Positions 36,439-45,866 of a DNA stretch of 64,000 nucleotides are shown one piece after another. Source of the DNA: Flavobacterium sp. SCGC AAA160-P02 (GTDB lineage: Bacteria; Bacteroidota; Bacteroidia; Flavobacteriales; Flavobacteriaceae). The stretch covers positions 1-64,000 of the forward strand of contig KB911146.1 of the NCBI GenBank assembly GCA_000383355.1, in the 5' to 3' direction. The notes under the pieces are model-generated. The model saw only the letters and a program-made list of their open reading frames with translations, was not told the DNA's origin and searched no databases. Each line of letters opens with the position of its first letter. Within the stretch, counting starts at the first letter, position 1. Made by a program: the position numbers and the translations under genes.

Positions 36439-37962
36439 ATGGAGAAAACGCAATCATTTAGTGGTCAAAAGATAGAGAAAACTAGAATTATTAGTCTTGA
36501 AAAAGGTAAAATACCACCTCAAGCAGTTGATTTAGAAGAGGCTGTGCTTGGAGCTATGATGATTGATAAAAAAGGTATAGATGATGTAATTGATATCTTA
36601 CATCCAGATGCATTTTACGAAATAAAGCATCAAGAGATTTACAGAGTCATTTATGATCTCTTTCAAGAATCTAAACCTATAGATTTACTGACTGTTTCTA
36701 ATGCCTTGAGAAAAAACGCAAAACTAGATTTAGTTGGTGGTGATTTTCATTTAATCAGGTTAACACAAAAAGTAGCTTCATCTGCACATATAGAATATCA
36801 TGCAAGAATTATTCTTCAAAAATATATTCAACGTAGGCTAATTAGTATTTCAAGTGATATTATTGAGAATGCTTATGATGAAACAGCAGATGTATTTGAT
36901 TTATTAGACAATGCAGAAGCAAAATTATTTGAGGTAACACAAGGAAATTTAAAGAAAAGTTCAGAAGGAGCCAGTGATCTTGTTAAACAAGCATTGACAA
37001 AGATTCAGGAAATTTCCAATAAAGAAGGAATGAGTGGTTTAGCTACTGGCTTTACAAAATTAGACGCTATTACTTCTGGTTGGCAACCTTCAGATTTAAT
37101 TATTATTGCAGCTCGTCCTGGTATGGGAAAAACAGCCTTTGTTATTTCTATGGCAAAAAATATGGCAATAGATTTTAATCATGCTGTAGCTGTTTTCTCT
37201 TTAGAGATGTCTTCTGTTCAGTTAATTACTAGAATGATTTCTTCCGAAACCGGCTTAACCTCAGAAAAGCTTCGTAAAGGAAATTTAGAACCTCATGAAT
37301 GGGAACAGTTAAATGTAAAAGTAAAACGTTTATCTGATGCACCTATTTTCATAGATGATACACCATCATTATCAATTTTTGATTTACGTGCAAAAGCACG
37401 AAGATTAGTGTCTCAACATAATGTTAGAATTATAGTGATTGATTATTTACAATTAATGACTGCTGGAAATAACAATAAAGGGGGTGGAAATCGAGAGCAA
37501 GAAATTTCAATGATTTCTAGAAACTTAAAAGCTTTAGCAAAAGAGTTAGAGGTTCCGGTAATTGCACTTTCTCAGTTGTCTAGAGCAGTAGAAACAAGAG
37601 GTGGTAGTAAAAGACCCTTATTGTCAGATTTACGTGAATCTGGAGCAATTGAACAAGATGCAGATATTGTATCTTTTATTTTTAGACCAGAATATTATGG
37701 AATGACAGAATGGGATGACGATGACCATACACCCTGTGAAGGCCAAGGTGAATTTATTATTGCAAAACATAGAAATGGTGGATTGGATAATATTCGTTTA
37801 AAGTTTACAGGGCATTTAGCAAAATTCTCAGATTTAGAGGAAGGCTTTAGTAGTGAGTTTCAATCTAGTATGAATACAGATTTTGCAGAAGATGTTTTTC
37901 CAGATACTAGAATAGAACCAAAAGATGCTTTTGGAATGGGTGAAGACGATGTGCCTTTTTAG
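36439..37962 (+). CDS. dnaB: Replicative DNA helicase
   Basis: Hexameric 5'-3' helicase that unwinds the replication fork. The N-terminal primase-interacting domain (about 20-160, with PPQAVDLEEAVLGAMM) is joined by a linker to a RecA-like ATPase. This has Walker A ARPGMGKTAF (near 222), Walker B IIVIDYLQLM, the sensor PVIALSQLSRAVE and arginine-finger region KRPLLSDLRESGAIEQDAD. At 507 residues it is slightly longer than E. coli DnaB, because of an acidic C-terminal tail that ends GEDDVPF and looks like the tip of SSB. No intein is present. Confidence 0.95.
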   Translation: MEKTQSFSGQKIEKTRIISLEKGKIPPQAVDLEEAVLGAMMIDKKGIDDVIDILHPDAFYEIKHQEIYRVIYDLFQESKPIDLLTVSNALRKNAKLDLVGGDFHLIRLTQKVASSAHIEYHARIILQKYIQRRLISISSDIIENAYDETADVFDLLDNAEAKLFEVTQGNLKKSSEGASDLVKQALTKIQEISNKEGMSGLATGFTKLDAITSGWQPSDLIIIAARPGMGKTAFVISMAKNMAIDFNHAVAVFSLEMSSVQLITRMISSETGLTSEKLRKGNLEPHEWEQLNVKVKRLSDAPIFIDDTPSLSIFDLRAKARRLVSQHNVRIIVIDYLQLMTAGNNNKGGGNREQEISMISRNLKALAKELEVPVIALSQLSRAVETRGGSKRPLLSDLRESGAIEQDADIVSFIFRPEYYGMTEWDDDDHTPCEGQGEFIIAKHRNGGLDNIRLKFTGHLAKFSDLEEGFSSEFQSSMNTDFAEDVFPDTRIEPKDAFGMGEDDVPF

Positions 37963-38005
37963 TCTTAAAAATTAGGAGAGTTCTTATTAATTTAATATTT
38001 CTTAC

Positions 38006-40033
38006 ATGAAACGCATTTTAATTTTAATACTTTTTTTTAATAGTGCTCATTTGCTAGTATCGCAAGAGCAAAAAACACCTTTTCAATCTTTAGATGTGTT
38101 TTCTTTAGAATGGGCTTCAAACCCTCAAATATCTCCAGATGCTTCTCAGGTAATCTACAGAAGAAACGGCTTTGATATTATGAAAGATAGATCTAGAGGA
38201 AATCTTTGGATTCTTAATACAGACGGCTCTTCGCACAGAAAATTAACCTCAAGAGAAGTAAATGAATCTAACGCAAGATGGTCTCCAGATGGTAAGCGTA
38301 TTGCCTTTGTAAGTTCAACAGATGAAGGTTCAGAACTTTATATGTATTGGGTTTTAACAGGGCAAATTGCAAAATTATCGCAATTAGAAATGTCTCCAGG
38401 AAATATAACCTGGTCTCCAGATGGGAAACAGATTGCTTTTACAATGTTTAAAGCAGAAAAGCCACCAGTTATCATAAAAATGCCAACAAAACCAACAGGA
38501 GCTAATTGGGCAAAACCTGCAAGAATTACAGATAGGTTAAAACATGAGGCTGACGGAAGAGGATATATGAAACCTGGTTTTACACATGTCTACATAATTC
38601 CCGCACAAGGAGGTACACCTAGACAAATAACAAGTGGTAATTTTAATCATTCTGGTACCTTATCTTTTTCACCAGATAATAACTCAATTTATTTTTCTGC
38701 CAATCGTGTTGAAGATTGGGAGTATGATTTTAGAAATAGTGAAGTATATAAAGTAGATGTTTACACCAAAGATATTACAGTTTTAACCTCTCAAAAAGGA
38801 CCAGACTTTTCACCGAAAGTTTCTCCTAATGGAAAAAAAATAGCTTTTGTAGGATTTAAAGATAAAGTACAAGCTCATCAAAACAGGGTGTTGTATTTAA
38901 TGGATTCTAATGGTAAGAATAGAAAGGTGGTTTCTGAAAATTTTGATAATAGTATTTCAAATATTTCATGGGACACATCAGGAAAAGGGCTGTATTGTAC
39001 TTATGATGAAAAAGGAAATTCAAAAGTAGCCTACATCAATACAAACGGTAAAATAACGAAACTAGCTGATAATTTAGGAGGTACTACCATTGGAAGACCG
39101 TATGCATCTGGCTCGTATTCTGTTGCCAATAATGGAACGCTAGTTTTTACACAAACAAGACCAGAATACCCATCGGAACTAGCAGTAATTCAAGACAAAA
39201 AACCACCAAGGCTAATTACCAATTTAAATGAAGATGTTCTAGCCCACAAGATCCTAGGAGAAACAGAGGAAGTTTGGTATACCTCTTCTTTTGATGGGAG
39301 ACAGGTACAAGGCTGGATTGTAAAGCCACCTTTTTATGATGCTTCAAAAAAATATCCACTTTTAGTAGAAAATCATGGAGGACCAATTTTAAATTATGGT
39401 GATCGCTTTACAGCAGAGATTCAATTATATGCAGCAGAAGGATATGTGGTGTTCTACCCAAACCCAAGAGGAAGTACTAGTTATGGAGAAGAGTTTGCAA
39501 ACTTATTATACAATAATTATCCAGGACAAGATTATAATGATGTCATGGATGGAGTTGATTATTTAGTGAAAAAAGGAATTGTTGATACTCAAAAATTATT
39601 TGTAACAGGAGGGAGTGCAGGCGGTATTATGACTGCTTGGATGATTGGTAAAAGTAATCGCTTCAAAGCTGCTGTTGTTGTAAAACCTGTGATGAATTGG
39701 ATTAGCAAAACATTAGTTGCTGATAATTATTTTGGGTATGCAAATTCAAGATATCCAGGCCAACCTTGGGAAAATTTTGACAACTACTGGAAGTTTTCTC
39801 CATTATCTTTGGTAGGTAACATAGAGACACCAACCATGGTGATGGTGGGTATGGATGATTTAAGAACACCTCCCAGCGAAGCAAAGCAATTATACCATGC
39901 TTTAAAATTGAGAAAAATTGAAACAGTATTAGTTGAAATTCCTGGAGCTTCTCATGGTATTGCAAAAAAACCTAGTAATTTAATAAGCAAAGTAGCACAT
40001 ACTTTAGCATGGTTAAAGAAATACAATCCTTAG
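38006..40033 (+). CDS. Secreted S9-family serine peptidase
   Basis: A prolyl oligopeptidase-like enzyme of 675 residues with a signal peptide (about 1-20, ending LLVSQ). The N-terminal half is a beta-propeller with repeated WSPDGKxIAF-type (PD40) blades. The C-terminal alpha/beta hydrolase has the nucleophile Ser in GGSAGGIM, Asp in GMDDLRTPPSEA and His in GASHGIA. It cleaves peptides, probably in the periplasm. The next gene starts 21 bases downstream, so the two are probably co-transcribed. Confidence 0.92.
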   Translation: MKRILILILFFNSAHLLVSQEQKTPFQSLDVFSLEWASNPQISPDASQVIYRRNGFDIMKDRSRGNLWILNTDGSSHRKLTSREVNESNARWSPDGKRIAFVSSTDEGSELYMYWVLTGQIAKLSQLEMSPGNITWSPDGKQIAFTMFKAEKPPVIIKMPTKPTGANWAKPARITDRLKHEADGRGYMKPGFTHVYIIPAQGGTPRQITSGNFNHSGTLSFSPDNNSIYFSANRVEDWEYDFRNSEVYKVDVYTKDITVLTSQKGPDFSPKVSPNGKKIAFVGFKDKVQAHQNRVLYLMDSNGKNRKVVSENFDNSISNISWDTSGKGLYCTYDEKGNSKVAYINTNGKITKLADNLGGTTIGRPYASGSYSVANNGTLVFTQTRPEYPSELAVIQDKKPPRLITNLNEDVLAHKILGETEEVWYTSSFDGRQVQGWIVKPPFYDASKKYPLLVENHGGPILNYGDRFTAEIQLYAAEGYVVFYPNPRGSTSYGEEFANLLYNNYPGQDYNDVMDGVDYLVKKGIVDTQKLFVTGGSAGGIMTAWMIGKSNRFKAAVVVKPVMNWISKTLVADNYFGYANSRYPGQPWENFDNYWKFSPLSLVGNIETPTMVMVGMDDLRTPPSEAKQLYHALKLRKIETVLVEIPGASHGIAKKPSNLISKVAHTLAWLKKYNP

Positions 40034-40054
40034 CCCTTAATAGATAATTTTATA

Positions 40055-41314
40055 TTGAAAAAACTTGTCATAGCTTTAATCTTTCTGCTAACATCAAACT
40101 CAATTTGGGCTTCTTTTATTTATGTTCCAATGAATAACGATACCCAAAAAAACCATTTGAAAGCCTACGGTATTGTTTATTTCGCATTACAAGCCGAATT
40201 AAAAGCCAAATGGTTGCTAAACTACGATGGAGGAGCGTTTTTAATCGAAAATAATACGCTTGTAGAGAATGAATGTAAAATTCGTGGTGTTTCTTATCAA
40301 GTAATTTCTGATGCAAAAGCACAACTTATATTACAAGATATTTCATCACCTTCCAAAAATCAAGAAGCAGTTACTTTAGAAAAAGCACCTAAAATAGCTG
40401 TGTATTCACCAAAAGATAAAATGCCTTGGGATGATGCAGTTACCATGGTTTTAAGCTACGCAGAAATACCGTTTGACGTTATTTATGACCAAGAGGTATT
40501 AAATGATCAATTATTATTATATGAATGGGTACATCTGCATCATGAAGATTTTACCGGACAATATGGGCGTTTTTATGGAGCTTTTAGAACAGTACCTTGG
40601 TATGTAGACGGAAAAATACGAGCACAAAAATCTGCAAAAAGTTTAGGCTTTAATAAGGTTTCACAACTAAAGTTAGCTGTTAGTAAAAAACTAAGAGATT
40701 TTGTAATAGGTGGTGGATTTATGTTTGCAATGTGTTCTGCAACCGATAGTTTTGATATTGCTTTAGCGGCAGAAGGAGTAGATATTGCAGAATCTATGTT
40801 TGATGGAGACCCTTCAGAATCTAATTATCAATCTAAAATAAACTTTAATAGAACATTTGCTTTCAAAGACTTTAACTTAATTCGAAACCCTACTACCTAT
40901 GAATTTTCTTCCATAGATATGACTCGTAAGCGTTCTATCCCAAAAACATCCGATTACTTTTCATTGATTGAGTTTTCTGCAAAATGGGATCCGGTGCCCA
41001 CTATGCTAACTCAAAATCACACTCAATTAGTCAAAGGTTTCATGGGACAAACTACCTCTTATAATAGAGCTACTATAAAATCTAATGTATTAGTAATGGG
41101 AGAGAATAGAACAAACAGAGAAGCAAGATATATTCATGGCACAAAAGGAAAAGGAATGTTTACTTTTTATGGCGGGCATGATCCTGAAGATTATACCCAC
41201 AGAGTAGGTGATCCTAAAACAGAATTAGATTTACATCCAACATCTCCAGGATATCGTTTAATTTTAAATAATGTTTTATTTCCAGCAGCAAAAAAGAAGA
41301 AGCAGAAGACATAG
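40055..41314 (+). CDS. Secreted protein often labelled 'asparagine synthetase B'
   Basis: A conserved Bacteroidota protein of 419 residues with a signal peptide (about 1-19, ending IWAS). From memory, automatic annotation calls such proteins asparagine synthetase B. The sequence does not support that: there is no N-terminal Cys2 nucleophile, no SGGxDS ATP-pyrophosphatase motif, and the protein appears exported. Conserved-looking segments are HHEDFTGQYGRFYGAFR, GGGFMFAMCSATDSFDIALA and TFYGGHDPEDY, the last reminiscent of ThuA-like/amidotransferase-type folds. The start is a TTG. Function is unknown. Confidence 0.75.
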   Translation: MKKLVIALIFLLTSNSIWASFIYVPMNNDTQKNHLKAYGIVYFALQAELKAKWLLNYDGGAFLIENNTLVENECKIRGVSYQVISDAKAQLILQDISSPSKNQEAVTLEKAPKIAVYSPKDKMPWDDAVTMVLSYAEIPFDVIYDQEVLNDQLLLYEWVHLHHEDFTGQYGRFYGAFRTVPWYVDGKIRAQKSAKSLGFNKVSQLKLAVSKKLRDFVIGGGFMFAMCSATDSFDIALAAEGVDIAESMFDGDPSESNYQSKINFNRTFAFKDFNLIRNPTTYEFSSIDMTRKRSIPKTSDYFSLIEFSAKWDPVPTMLTQNHTQLVKGFMGQTTSYNRATIKSNVLVMGENRTNREARYIHGTKGKGMFTFYGGHDPEDYTHRVGDPKTELDLHPTSPGYRLILNNVLFPAAKKKKQKT

Positions 41315-41349
41315 TTAATAACCTTGTTAATTTCGTATCTAAATAAACC

Positions 41350-41380
41350 TTGTCAATTGTTTTTTAAAAAATTACTTTTG
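41350..41380 (+). promoter_or_regulatory. Promoter of the transketolase subunit gene
   Basis: TTG (41350-41352), 20-base spacer, TACTTTTG (41373-41380). The start point falls just before the ATG at 41399 and excludes the upstream in-frame ATG at 41324. Confidence 0.6.
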
Positions 41381-41398
41381 CACAACAAATATGAATTC

Positions 41399-42244
41399 AT
41401 GGCTACAACGCAACAATTACAAGATTTTACACAACAAGTAAGAAGAGATATTTTAAGAATGGTTCACGCTGTAAATTCTGGTCATCCAGGAGGTTCATTA
41501 GGCTGTGCAGAGTTCTTTACTGTCTTATACCAAGAAGTGCTAGAGTATTCAACAGATTTTTCAATGGACGGAGAAAACGAAAACCTTTTCTTCTTGTCTA
41601 ACGGACATATTTCACCTGTTTTTTACAGTGTTTTAGCTAGAAGTGGTTTCTTTCCAGTGGAAGAGTTGGCTACTTTTAGAAAAATGAATACCCGTTTACA
41701 GGGGCATCCAACAACTCACGAGGGATTGCCAGGTATTAGAATTGCATCTGGTTCTTTAGGGCAAGGAATGTCTGTGGCAATAGGTGCAGCAGAAGCAAAG
41801 AAATTAAATGGAGACAGCAAGATTATTTATACTTTACACGGTGACGGTGAATTGCAAGAAGGTCAGGTATGGGAATCTGCAATGTATGCCTCAGGAAAAA
41901 AAATAGATAATTTAATTTCTACAATAGATGTTAATGGAAAGCAAATAGATGGAGCTACAGATGATGTTTTACCTATGGGAAGTATTAGGGCAAAATTTGA
42001 AGCGTTTGGCTGGGATGTTCTAGATGTAAAAAAAGGAAATGATATTGAAGCTATTATAGCTGGTCTAGCAGAAGCAAAATCTAGAACTGGAAAAGGAAAA
42101 CCAGTTTGTATTTTGTTACATACAGAAATGGGTAACGGTATAGATTTTATGATGCATACCCATGCTTGGCATGGTAAAGCTCCTAATGATGAGCAATTGG
42201 CAAATGCATTAGAGCAAAACCCTGTCACACTTGGTGACTATTAA
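41399..42244 (+). CDS. Transketolase, N-terminal (TPP-binding) subunit
   Basis: Half of a split transketolase, which moves two-carbon units in the non-oxidative pentose phosphate pathway. The 281 residues match the N-terminal domain: HAVNSGHPGGSLGCAEF, SNGHISPVFY, LQGHPTT and the thiamine diphosphate motif GDGELQEGQVWESAM, ending in MMHTHAWHGKAPND. The pyrimidine and C-terminal domains must come from a separate protein. In split systems I expect that gene directly downstream, but here a strong terminator and bshA follow. The start is the ATG at 41399. Confidence 0.9.
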   Translation: MATTQQLQDFTQQVRRDILRMVHAVNSGHPGGSLGCAEFFTVLYQEVLEYSTDFSMDGENENLFFLSNGHISPVFYSVLARSGFFPVEELATFRKMNTRLQGHPTTHEGLPGIRIASGSLGQGMSVAIGAAEAKKLNGDSKIIYTLHGDGELQEGQVWESAMYASGKKIDNLISTIDVNGKQIDGATDDVLPMGSIRAKFEAFGWDVLDVKKGNDIEAIIAGLAEAKSRTGKGKPVCILLHTEMGNGIDFMMHTHAWHGKAPNDEQLANALEQNPVTLGDY

Positions 42245-42270
42245 TAATACTAAGTATTAGATATGTTAAA

Positions 42271-42299
42271 TCCTACTGTTCATTCAGTAGGTTTTTTTT
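42271..42299 (+). terminator. Intrinsic terminator after the transketolase subunit
   Basis: A 7-bp stem, CCTACTG / CAGTAGG, with a 6-base loop and eight T. Confidence 0.85.
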
Positions 42300-42430
42300 G
42301 TTATTACCAGCTTTTCTTTTTATTAATTACATGATTATATATATTAAATAATAGGTTTTTTTTATGTTTTTATTTAGAATTCAACGTAAGTAAAAAAGTA
42401 TCTTTACGTCTGTAGAATTAAATTTATAAA

Positions 42431-43564
42431 ATGCGAATAGGAATTGTATGTTATCCAACTTTTGGAGGTAGTGGTGTTGTAGCTACAGAATTAGGGATGG
42501 CCTTGGCAGATAAAGGGCATGAGGTTCATTTTGTAACCTATAATCAACCTGTTCGGTTAGATTTCATCTCTCATGACTTGCATTTTCATGAAGTTTTAAT
42601 GGAAGAGTATCCATTGTTTCAATACCAACCTTATGAGCTTGCATTGTCTACCAAATTAGTAGAAGTTGTTTCTAAATACAACTTAGAAATCTTACATGTT
42701 CATTATGCAATTCCTCATGCTTATGCAGCTTATATGGCAAAGATGATGTTAAAAGAGAAAGGGATAGATATAAAAGTAGTGACAACTCTTCACGGAACAG
42801 ATATTACTTTGGTTGGAAGCCATCCAAGTTATAAGACAGCTGTAGAGTTTAGTATCAATAATTCTGATGTGGTTACTTCAGTTTCTGAAAGCTTAAAACA
42901 AGATACTTTACGATTGTTTACAATTACTAATGAAATTAAAGTAGTTCATAATTTTATTGATACAGAAAAGTATGATCGAGAATCACAAAACGAATGTCAA
43001 CGAATAGCTGTAGCAAAACCAGAAGAACGGATTTTAACACATATTTCAAATTTTAGGCCTGTAAAACGAATAGAAGATGTTGTGAAAATATTTTATAATG
43101 TACAAAAAGAGATTCCGGCCAAACTTTTAATGGTAGGTGAAGGTCCAGAAAAAAGAAATGCAGAGTTATTGGTAAAAAAGTTAGGAATTTCTGACAGCGT
43201 AATTTTCTTAGGTAATAGTCATGAAATAGCAAAAATATTATGTTATACAGATGTCTTTTTATTACCCTCTAAAAGTGAAAGTTTTGGCTTGTCTGCTCTT
43301 GAAGCAATGGCAGCAGAAACTGCTGTCATATCTACAAATACAGGAGGTTTACCAGAGGTAAACGTTCATGGTGTAACGGGCTATTTAAGTAATTTAGGTG
43401 ATGTAGAAGATATGTCTAAAAATGCTGTAAGTATTTTAAAAGATGATGCAATTTTATTACGTTTTAAAGCGAATGCCAAAAAGCATACAAAACAATTTTG
43501 TTTAGAAAATATATTACCTGTTTACGAAGAGATTTACAGTTCTGTATTAGAAAAAGTACTTTAA
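42431..43564 (+). CDS. bshA: GlcNAc-malate glycosyltransferase of bacillithiol synthesis
   Basis: First step of bacillithiol synthesis: joins UDP-GlcNAc and L-malate to give GlcNAc-malate. A GT-B, family GT4 enzyme of 377 residues with the BshA N-terminus RIGIVCYPTFGGSGVVATEL, then HVHYAIPHAYAA and TTLHGTDITLVGSHPSY. The nucleotide-sugar site is ISNFRPVKR followed by the acidic PSKSESFGLSALEAMA. The deacetylase bshB1 lies 19 kb away at 61304; bshC is not in the window. It converges on aroB with a 4-base overlap. Confidence 0.92.
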   Translation: MRIGIVCYPTFGGSGVVATELGMALADKGHEVHFVTYNQPVRLDFISHDLHFHEVLMEEYPLFQYQPYELALSTKLVEVVSKYNLEILHVHYAIPHAYAAYMAKMMLKEKGIDIKVVTTLHGTDITLVGSHPSYKTAVEFSINNSDVVTSVSESLKQDTLRLFTITNEIKVVHNFIDTEKYDRESQNECQRIAVAKPEERILTHISNFRPVKRIEDVVKIFYNVQKEIPAKLLMVGEGPEKRNAELLVKKLGISDSVIFLGNSHEIAKILCYTDVFLLPSKSESFGLSALEAMAAETAVISTNTGGLPEVNVHGVTGYLSNLGDVEDMSKNAVSILKDDAILLRFKANAKKHTKQFCLENILPVYEEIYSSVLEKVL

Positions 43565-44619
43565 GAGTTATAAAACTCAATGCTTTCTATAAGCAATTCA
43601 TTACTTATTTTACAATCTAGTTTAAAATCTTCAAAATCATTAAGCAACACAAAATTTACTTGCCCATTGCTGTTTTTCTTATCGTGTTTTAATAAGTCAA
43701 ATATAGGATCGTAATCTGAAACATCAATAACTACTTTCTCGTACATAACATCGATCATGTTTTTAACGATCATAACTTTCTCTTTGGAAAGTTGCAAAAC
43801 CTTGTGAGATAAATAGGATTCACAAACCATACCAATAGCTATTGCTTCTCCATGAGTTAAGTTTTTTTTATTTTTAGACTCCAAAAAATAAGACTCTATT
43901 GCATGTCCTAATGTATGACCAAAGTTTAAAACTTTTCGCAATCCGTTTTCTTTAGGGTCTTGTAAAACTATTTCATTTTTTATCTCTATAGATCTATGAA
44001 TTAATTCATTGATATTTAATGAATTAAAGTTTTTTATTAAGTCTAATAGTTTAACATCATATGTAAGTCCATATTTAATAATTTCAGCAATTCCTGAACG
44101 TGATTCTCTTTCATTTAATGTAGCTAAATAGTTCCCATCTATAAGTACAATTTGAGGATTTGCAAACAAGCCGATTTGATTTTTTAAAACACCTAAATCT
44201 ACCCCAGTTTTTCCACCAACAGAAGCATCAACCATGCTAAGTAACGTGGTAGGAATATTTACAAAATCTATACCTCTTTTATAAGTTGAAGCAACAAAAC
44301 CGCCTAAATCTGTGATAACACCACCTCCCAGGGTAATTAACAAACTATTTCTATCTGCACTTAACTCAGTAAGAGCATTCCAAACTCCGCCACAAGTATC
44401 TAAGTTCTTATTGATTTCTCCAGATTCTATTTCTATAATTTCAATCCGTTTATCTGTTTCAAGTAATGGAATGAATACAGGGTAACAAAGTTCAAGCGAG
44501 TTATCGTCTACTAAAATAAAAATTGAAGAATAGTCTTTTTTTATAAGTAAAGAGTTTAATTCTTTATATCCTTTATGTTTAAAATGCACATAATAAGTAG
44601 CTGCTTTAATAGATTTCAT
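43561..44619 (-). CDS. aroB: 3-dehydroquinate synthase
   Basis: Second step of the shikimate pathway: cyclises DAHP to 3-dehydroquinate with NAD and a divalent metal. Motifs are LLITLGGGVITDLGGFVAST, FVNIPTTLLSMVDASVGGKTG, the metal-ligand segment GIAEIIKYG, and LNFGHTLGHAIES with a further His in LTHGEAIAIGM. Length is 352 residues, as usual. It is transcribed alone, divergent from proline dehydrogenase, and its stop codon shares the TTAA at 43561-43564 with the stop of bshA. Confidence 0.95.
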   Translation of the reverse strand: MKSIKAATYYVHFKHKGYKELNSLLIKKDYSSIFILVDDNSLELCYPVFIPLLETDKRIEIIEIESGEINKNLDTCGGVWNALTELSADRNSLLITLGGGVITDLGGFVASTYKRGIDFVNIPTTLLSMVDASVGGKTGVDLGVLKNQIGLFANPQIVLIDGNYLATLNERESRSGIAEIIKYGLTYDVKLLDLIKNFNSLNINELIHRSIEIKNEIVLQDPKENGLRKVLNFGHTLGHAIESYFLESKNKKNLTHGEAIAIGMVCESYLSHKVLQLSKEKVMIVKNMIDVMYEKVVIDVSDYDPIFDLLKHDKKNSNGQVNFVLLNDFEDFKLDCKISNELLIESIEFYNS

Positions 44620-44656
44620 ATTCCTTAAATTTCAAATACAAATAAACTACAAAATA

Positions 44657-44687
44657 TTGAATAATTTAAGTCAGCTGACTATCTTTG
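44657..44687 (+). promoter_or_regulatory. Promoter of proline dehydrogenase
   Basis: TTG (44657-44659), 20-base spacer, TATCTTTG (44680-44687). The in-frame TTG at 44685 lies inside this element, so translation must start at the ATG at 44706. Confidence 0.6.
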
Positions 44688-44705
44688 TTTGTATATAAAA
44701 AATTA

Positions 44706-45866
44706 ATGAAACTCTTTAATAATACTAAAATAGCGTTCTCACTTAAATCTGATTCTGAGTTAGAAAGAGCTTTTTTCCTATTTAAATTAATCCAAAGCCA
44801 GCCAATGGTTAAAATTGGTACTGCGGTTACTAACTTTGCCTTAAAGGCTCATTTACCTGTTGAAGGATTAATACGCTCTACAGTATTTGATCATTTTTGT
44901 GGAGGTGTAACAGAGGAAGATTGTATTTCTAACATTGAACAAATGCACACAAATGGAGTTTGTTCTGTGCTTGATTATTCAGTAGAAGGAAAAGAAACAG
45001 AAGAACAGTTTGAGTTGGTAAAAGCAAAAACCTTAAAGAATATAGAATTTGCCAAAGAAAAAGAAGCAATCCCTTTTGTTGTTTTTAAACCAACAGGAGT
45101 TGGTCGTTTTTCATTATATCAAAAAATTACAGAGAAAGAGCCGCTTTCTAATGATGAGAAAAGTGAATGGATTACTGTGGTAAATCGTTTTCACGAAATA
45201 TGTGATAAAGCTTTAGCTTATGATGTACCTATTTTAATTGATGCAGAAGAAAGTTGGATGCAAGATGCTGCAGATATGCTGGTTGAAGAGTTGATGGAAA
45301 AATACAACACAGAAAAAGCGATTGTATTTAATACATTACAAATGTACCGACATGATAGAATGAATTATTTACGAAAATTACATCACAACGCAGATCAAAA
45401 AAAGTATCATATTGGATTAAAAATTGTACGTGGTGCCTACATGGAAAAAGAAAGAGATAGGGCTGAAGAAAAAGGCTATCCTTCGCCAATATGTATAGAT
45501 AAGAAAGCTACTGATGACAACTATAATGAGGCCATCAACTATATGATGAATCATGAAAAAATGGCAGTATTTGCAGGAACTCATAATGAAGAGAGTTCTT
45601 ATTTGTTACTAGAGTTAGCAAAACAGTACAAAATAGATCCTTCTGATAATAGATTATGGTTTGGGCAACTTTATGGAATGAGTGATCATATAAGTTTCAA
45701 TTTAGCAAAAGAAGGTTATAATACTGCTAAATATGTGCCTTTTGGGCCAGTTAGAGATGTAATGCCTTATCTTATAAGAAGGGCAGAAGAAAACACTTCC
45801 GTAGCAGGCCAAACAAGCAGAGAGCTTAATTTAATTAAAGAAGAGAGGCTTAGAAGAAAATTATAA
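44706..45866 (+). CDS. Proline dehydrogenase
   Basis: FAD enzyme that oxidises proline to pyrroline-5-carboxylate. It is a monofunctional 386-residue beta-alpha barrel. Typical segments are LDYSVEGKETEEQFE, FVVFKPTGVGRFSLYQK, PILIDAEESWMQDAAD, LKIVRGAYMEKERDRAEEKG and FAGTHNEESS, ending with the signature YVPFGPVRDVMPYLIRRAEEN. No P5C dehydrogenase gene is next to it. A LETM1-like small gene follows with a 1-base overlap. Confidence 0.92.
   Translation: MKLFNNTKIAFSLKSDSELERAFFLFKLIQSQPMVKIGTAVTNFALKAHLPVEGLIRSTVFDHFCGGVTEEDCISNIEQMHTNGVCSVLDYSVEGKETEEQFELVKAKTLKNIEFAKEKEAIPFVVFKPTGVGRFSLYQKITEKEPLSNDEKSEWITVVNRFHEICDKALAYDVPILIDAEESWMQDAADMLVEELMEKYNTEKAIVFNTLQMYRHDRMNYLRKLHHNADQKKYHIGLKIVRGAYMEKERDRAEEKGYPSPICIDKKATDDNYNEAINYMMNHEKMAVFAGTHNEESSYLLLELAKQYKIDPSDNRLWFGQLYGMSDHISFNLAKEGYNTAKYVPFGPVRDVMPYLIRRAEENTSVAGQTSRELNLIKEERLRRKL

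Noticed and set aside
42388-42408. TATCTTTA and CGTAA/TTACG before bshA as promoter or operator
   Set aside because: The -7 match lacks the final G and the inverted repeat is too short and uneven to claim.
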